Source of the DNA: CAZGSG01 sp964528095
GTDB lineage: Bacteria; Bacteroidota; Bacteroidia; Chitinophagales; Chitinophagaceae
Direction of reading: 5' to 3'
NCBI GenBank assembly: GCA_964528095.1
Contig: CAZGSG010000226.1
Location: forward strand, 1-9,621
Length of the DNA stretch: 9,621 nucleotides
The position numbers and the translations under genes are program-made. The notes beneath the pieces were generated by a model, which worked only from the letters and a program-made list of their open reading frames with translations, ran no database searches and was not told where the DNA came from. This document shows, one piece after another, positions 6,998-9,621 of this stretch. Position 1 is the first letter of the stretch, and the number at the start of each line of letters is the position of its first letter.

Positions 6998-9274
6998 ATG
7001 AAGAAATGTTTACCTCTTTTGTTGCTGTTTATTTTCGATACCGTCGTGGCGCAGCAACGAATTTCATCCAAGCAAGTAGATCAGCTGAATAAAAGCGTGA
7101 AGGAAAGTAAGTTGCTTGGCGAAGATGCCGATTTTTCTGCCGGGACTACGGAAACTAAATGGGCAAATGAAAGCGCTGTGATACTATGTCAGAAGACCCA
7201 ATTTGATTTTGATAAAAAAGGTATCAGTGCAGGCAAACGTATAGGCCGCAATATCTGGGGCGTTATATTCGCCATACCTACACTGGGCACATCACTTTAT
7301 TATGCCAACGCGCGCAATGAAACCAAGATACTGGTGGAAGAAACGGAGAGAAGAAAGATCCTTCTGCGAGATAAATTCGCGCTGGAGCAATATTCCATAT
7401 TATACTTCCGGTTTTCTGCCGAAGGTGATGCATTTGCGGCAAGGGTGATAAAAAAGGATGGAAGCACTCAGCCGGTTGACCTTAGTGAATCGGTGAAAGT
7501 AGAAGATGTGAAATCAGTACCTGGTGTTTTTCGCAGTTACACAGACGGAAGATTGACCTCGTATTACCGGCCTGTATTTTATAAAATTGCTATACCCGAT
7601 CTGGAAGAAGGTGATGCCATCGAATATGAATTCAAAAATTACAATACCCAGGAGTATTCTTCCAATCCCAATTATAAGGAATTTGATCCGGTATATTATA
7701 TCTGTAACAGGGAAATGCCGGTTGCCAGGCAGATCATCGAAGTGGTGACCGAAGACGATAAGTATTATATCGGGTATAAAAGTCTAAAGGGAGCACCTGA
7801 GTTCAGCCAGACATTATCAGGCGGAAAAAAAGTATACCGCTGGGTAGATGATAACAGGGAAAAACTGACAGATACCCGTTATGTCAACGAATTTGTAGAG
7901 CAGCCTTCGGTAAAATTCCAGGTGATTTATGCACGTAGCAACAGTAAAGGGTTCGTATGGTTTAATGACGCGGAGGATATGAAGCGCGACCTGACCACAG
8001 AAGAGTTATCATCTAAAGTAAAGACCTTCTGGTTCAATCCATCTAAAATACAGGCTACAGGTGATTACACAGCGGGATTGCGGATGTCTATCGATAATAC
8101 TGTTTCATTTATCTATAAATCATTAAAAAAAAGAGGGATTGCAGAGGCGGCGGAAGATGATTATGTGCGCAAGACCTATTATTCATTGAGAGGACAGACC
8201 ATGTACAGCAACTGGAGTGATTTTGCCTTTGCAAAAGTTTTCTCAGAGCTGTTGGAAAAAAGAAAGATTGCTCACGAGATCATTGTAAGTACCTCCAACC
8301 TGCGTACGCAATTGAATAAAGTGGCTTTTACACAGGAAGTGGCCTGGCTGGTAAAATACAAGGGTAAGTATTATTGTAATCCAAACGAACACCTGAATCC
8401 CGAAGAGATCCCGGTCTCTCTTAGTGGTAATGCATGTATCCGTTTTAACTACAATGATGAAAAATCTTCGGTAAGTGATGTGATTCCCGTGTCGGATACT
8501 AACGCTAATGTAATTGCCACACCGGTTAACGCATCCCTGACAGCAGATAATGTAAATATTGTTGTGAATAAAACAGTAGAAGCGAAAGGCCTTGTTAAAG
8601 ATGATGTGATCGATGATGTATTAGCGCTTACGCCGTTTATGGAAAGTGATTTTCGGAATTATGACGGCGGTGGCATGTGGGAGCAACTTTCTGACAAGGA
8701 CCAGGCAAAGGCGATCGAAGAGTTCAATAAAGAAAAAAAGGAATGGAAAGAAGAGAAGCCGAAGATGATGAAGGAACTGGCAGAGAATGAATATGATTCC
8801 AAAATAGAGAAATATGAAAATTTTCGCGTGTTGCAGGATGGACGTAGTCATAAAAAAAGATTCATAAAATATACGGAAGATTTTACGGTTGGAGAGCTTA
8901 CGGCCATCGCCGGAAACGATATCGTGGTAGCGCTGCCCGCGCTTATGGGCAGCCAGCCCAGGATCACTACGGAGGAACGTAAACGTACGGTTCCCGTGGA
9001 TGTACGCTATGCCAGGAAATTATTATGGCATATTGTAATGCCCGTACCAGATGGTTATTTGGTAAAAGGCCTGGAAGGATTGACCCGTTTTGTGGACAAT
9101 ACCTGTGGTACATTTAGTAGTACGGCAGTGGTGGAAGGGACCAACCTGGTAATCGATATCAAGAAAATTTACAAAAATGGCCACTTTGATACTGCACAAT
9201 GGCAGGAGATGGTAACAGTACTGGATCTGGCGTATAATTTTTCACAATCAAAAATTGTGTTGAAGAAGAATTAA
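6998..9274 (+). CDS. Secreted DUF3857-type protein with degenerate transglutaminase-like domain
   Basis: A 758-residue exported protein; the N terminus MKKCLPLLLLFIFD leads to a likely signal peptidase site after VVA (residue 18). A hydrophobic stretch at about 85-104 (NIWGVIFAIPTLGTSLYYA) could be a second membrane or hairpin segment. A DUF3857-like region follows, including EEGDAIEYEF (about 203-212). The central region aligns by eye with the transglutaminase core of the preceding gene (SELLEK with TEMLKL; KYKGKYY with YLKGKPY). In this alignment the catalytic Cys is Asp408, His is Glu447 and Asp falls at Pro462 (flanked by Asn461 and Asn463), so it is probably a non-enzymatic member. Residues about 562-620 form a Lys/Glu-rich, likely helical insert not seen in the neighbour. 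The C-terminal part is DUF3858-like. It starts with ATG 36 nt after the previous gene and has no promoter of its own that I can see. It may be a partner, scaffold or regulator of the upstream enzyme. Confidence 0.9.
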   Translation: MKKCLPLLLLFIFDTVVAQQRISSKQVDQLNKSVKESKLLGEDADFSAGTTETKWANESAVILCQKTQFDFDKKGISAGKRIGRNIWGVIFAIPTLGTSLYYANARNETKILVEETERRKILLRDKFALEQYSILYFRFSAEGDAFAARVIKKDGSTQPVDLSESVKVEDVKSVPGVFRSYTDGRLTSYYRPVFYKIAIPDLEEGDAIEYEFKNYNTQEYSSNPNYKEFDPVYYICNREMPVARQIIEVVTEDDKYYIGYKSLKGAPEFSQTLSGGKKVYRWVDDNREKLTDTRYVNEFVEQPSVKFQVIYARSNSKGFVWFNDAEDMKRDLTTEELSSKVKTFWFNPSKIQATGDYTAGLRMSIDNTVSFIYKSLKKRGIAEAAEDDYVRKTYYSLRGQTMYSNWSDFAFAKVFSELLEKRKIAHEIIVSTSNLRTQLNKVAFTQEVAWLVKYKGKYYCNPNEHLNPEEIPVSLSGNACIRFNYNDEKSSVSDVIPVSDTNANVIATPVNASLTADNVNIVVNKTVEAKGLVKDDVIDDVLALTPFMESDFRNYDGGGMWEQLSDKDQAKAIEEFNKEKKEWKEEKPKMMKELAENEYDSKIEKYENFRVLQDGRSHKKRFIKYTEDFTVGELTAIAGNDIVVALPALMGSQPRITTEERKRTVPVDVRYARKLLWHIVMPVPDGYLVKGLEGLTRFVDNTCGTFSSTAVVEGTNLVIDIKKIYKNGHFDTAQWQEMVTVLDLAYNFSQSKIVLKKN

Positions 9275-9621
9275 TTGTATGCTATACATAAAACATAGCA
9301 GGTTGTTATCAGGATATTTTTACATAGTGAAAACGCCCTGCTAACTCTTTATTTCAACCGATAATAATTGTACAAGTAGCCAGACTCTTCCTTAGCTCAT
9401 TAACTCTGTTAGCTCTGTGTGAAACCTGTTGCGGTGTTAGTGATGCAGGAATAAGAAGGACAATTCTTTAATCTATACTAATAGAACTGAATCTCACCAA
9501 ATGGGATTACATAATTCTCTCCGCAAGCTTAAAAACATATGTAAGGGCTTTCACACAGAGCTAACAGAGTTAATGAGCTAAGGAAGAGCTGAGCTATCTG
9601 TTTATTCTTTATTTGTATGAA
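9275..9621. other. Non-coding region after the transglutaminase operon
   Basis: No convincing gene lies in these 347 nt. Besides the long inverted repeat described separately, TAGCAGG (9296-9302) can pair with CCTGCTA (9337-9343) across a 34-nt loop, followed by a T-rich run (CTCTTTATTT). This might serve as a weak terminator for the operon, but it is far from canonical. The region continues beyond the window. Confidence 0.6.
9385..9588. repeat. Perfect 40-bp inverted repeat with 124-nt spacer
   Basis: The left arm 9385-9424 begins CTCTTCCTTAGCTC and ends CTCTGTGTGAAA; the right arm 9549-9588 is its exact reverse complement, beginning TTTCACACAGAG. Pairing extends outward to about 9377 and 9596 if two single-base bulges are allowed (both sides reach TAGC/GCTA). 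The spacer 9425-9548 is AT-rich and has no ORF of note. The arm itself has internal near-repeats (CTCTGT twice, 9 nt apart; TTAGCTC twice, 17 nt apart). It could be the termini of a small non-autonomous mobile element, a dispersed intergenic repeat, or a long RNA hairpin downstream of the operon. Confidence 0.95.

Noticed and set aside
9490..9508. Hairpin AATCTC/GGGATT within the spacer of the long inverted repeat
   Set aside because: Six pairs including one G-T; too weak to support as a separate element.

Overview
The window reads as a chromosomal segment of a Bacteroidota bacterium, most likely from the Chitinophagaceae or a close relative. The grounds are a DUF6600-type protein, a tandem pair of DUF3857/transglutaminase-like secreted proteins, a general lack of Shine-Dalgarno sequences, and a match to the Bacteroidota promoter (TTG, 20 nt, TAnnTTTG) in front of the transglutaminase gene. 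No rRNA, tRNA, CRISPR array, transposase or phage gene is visible.

Layout. (1) Positions 1-1169 (+) are the 3' part of a DUF6600-type gene. Its Arg/Asn-rich tail carries six copies of the heptad RRNVFDR, and a strong intrinsic terminator follows at 1199-1220. (2) 1380-3143 (+) is a complete half-size ABC exporter with a TTG start, followed by a small lipoprotein of unknown function (3237-3722, +). (3) 3762-4667 (-) is an AEC-family permease convergent with the lipoprotein. (4) 4668-5017 is a divergent intergenic region with two doubtful short ORFs and the likely promoter for what follows. (5) 5018-6961 and 6998-9274 (+), 36 nt apart, are two secreted proteins with a DUF3857-like N-terminal part, a transglutaminase-like centre and a DUF3858-like C-terminal part. 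The first keeps a Cys-His-Asp triad; in my alignment the second has lost all three residues. (6) 9275-9621 holds no gene but contains a perfect 40-bp inverted repeat whose arms are 124 nt apart.

How the genes may work together. Most are ordinary envelope and transport functions with no obvious common pathway. The one clear functional unit is the transglutaminase-like pair, probably co-transcribed and exported, in which an apparently catalytic protein sits next to an apparently dead relative. The long inverted repeat looks like a small non-coding repetitive element or a strong RNA hairpin. Several starts were corrected: the lipoprotein to 3237 and the transglutaminase to 5018; the ABC gene can only start at the TTG at 1380.
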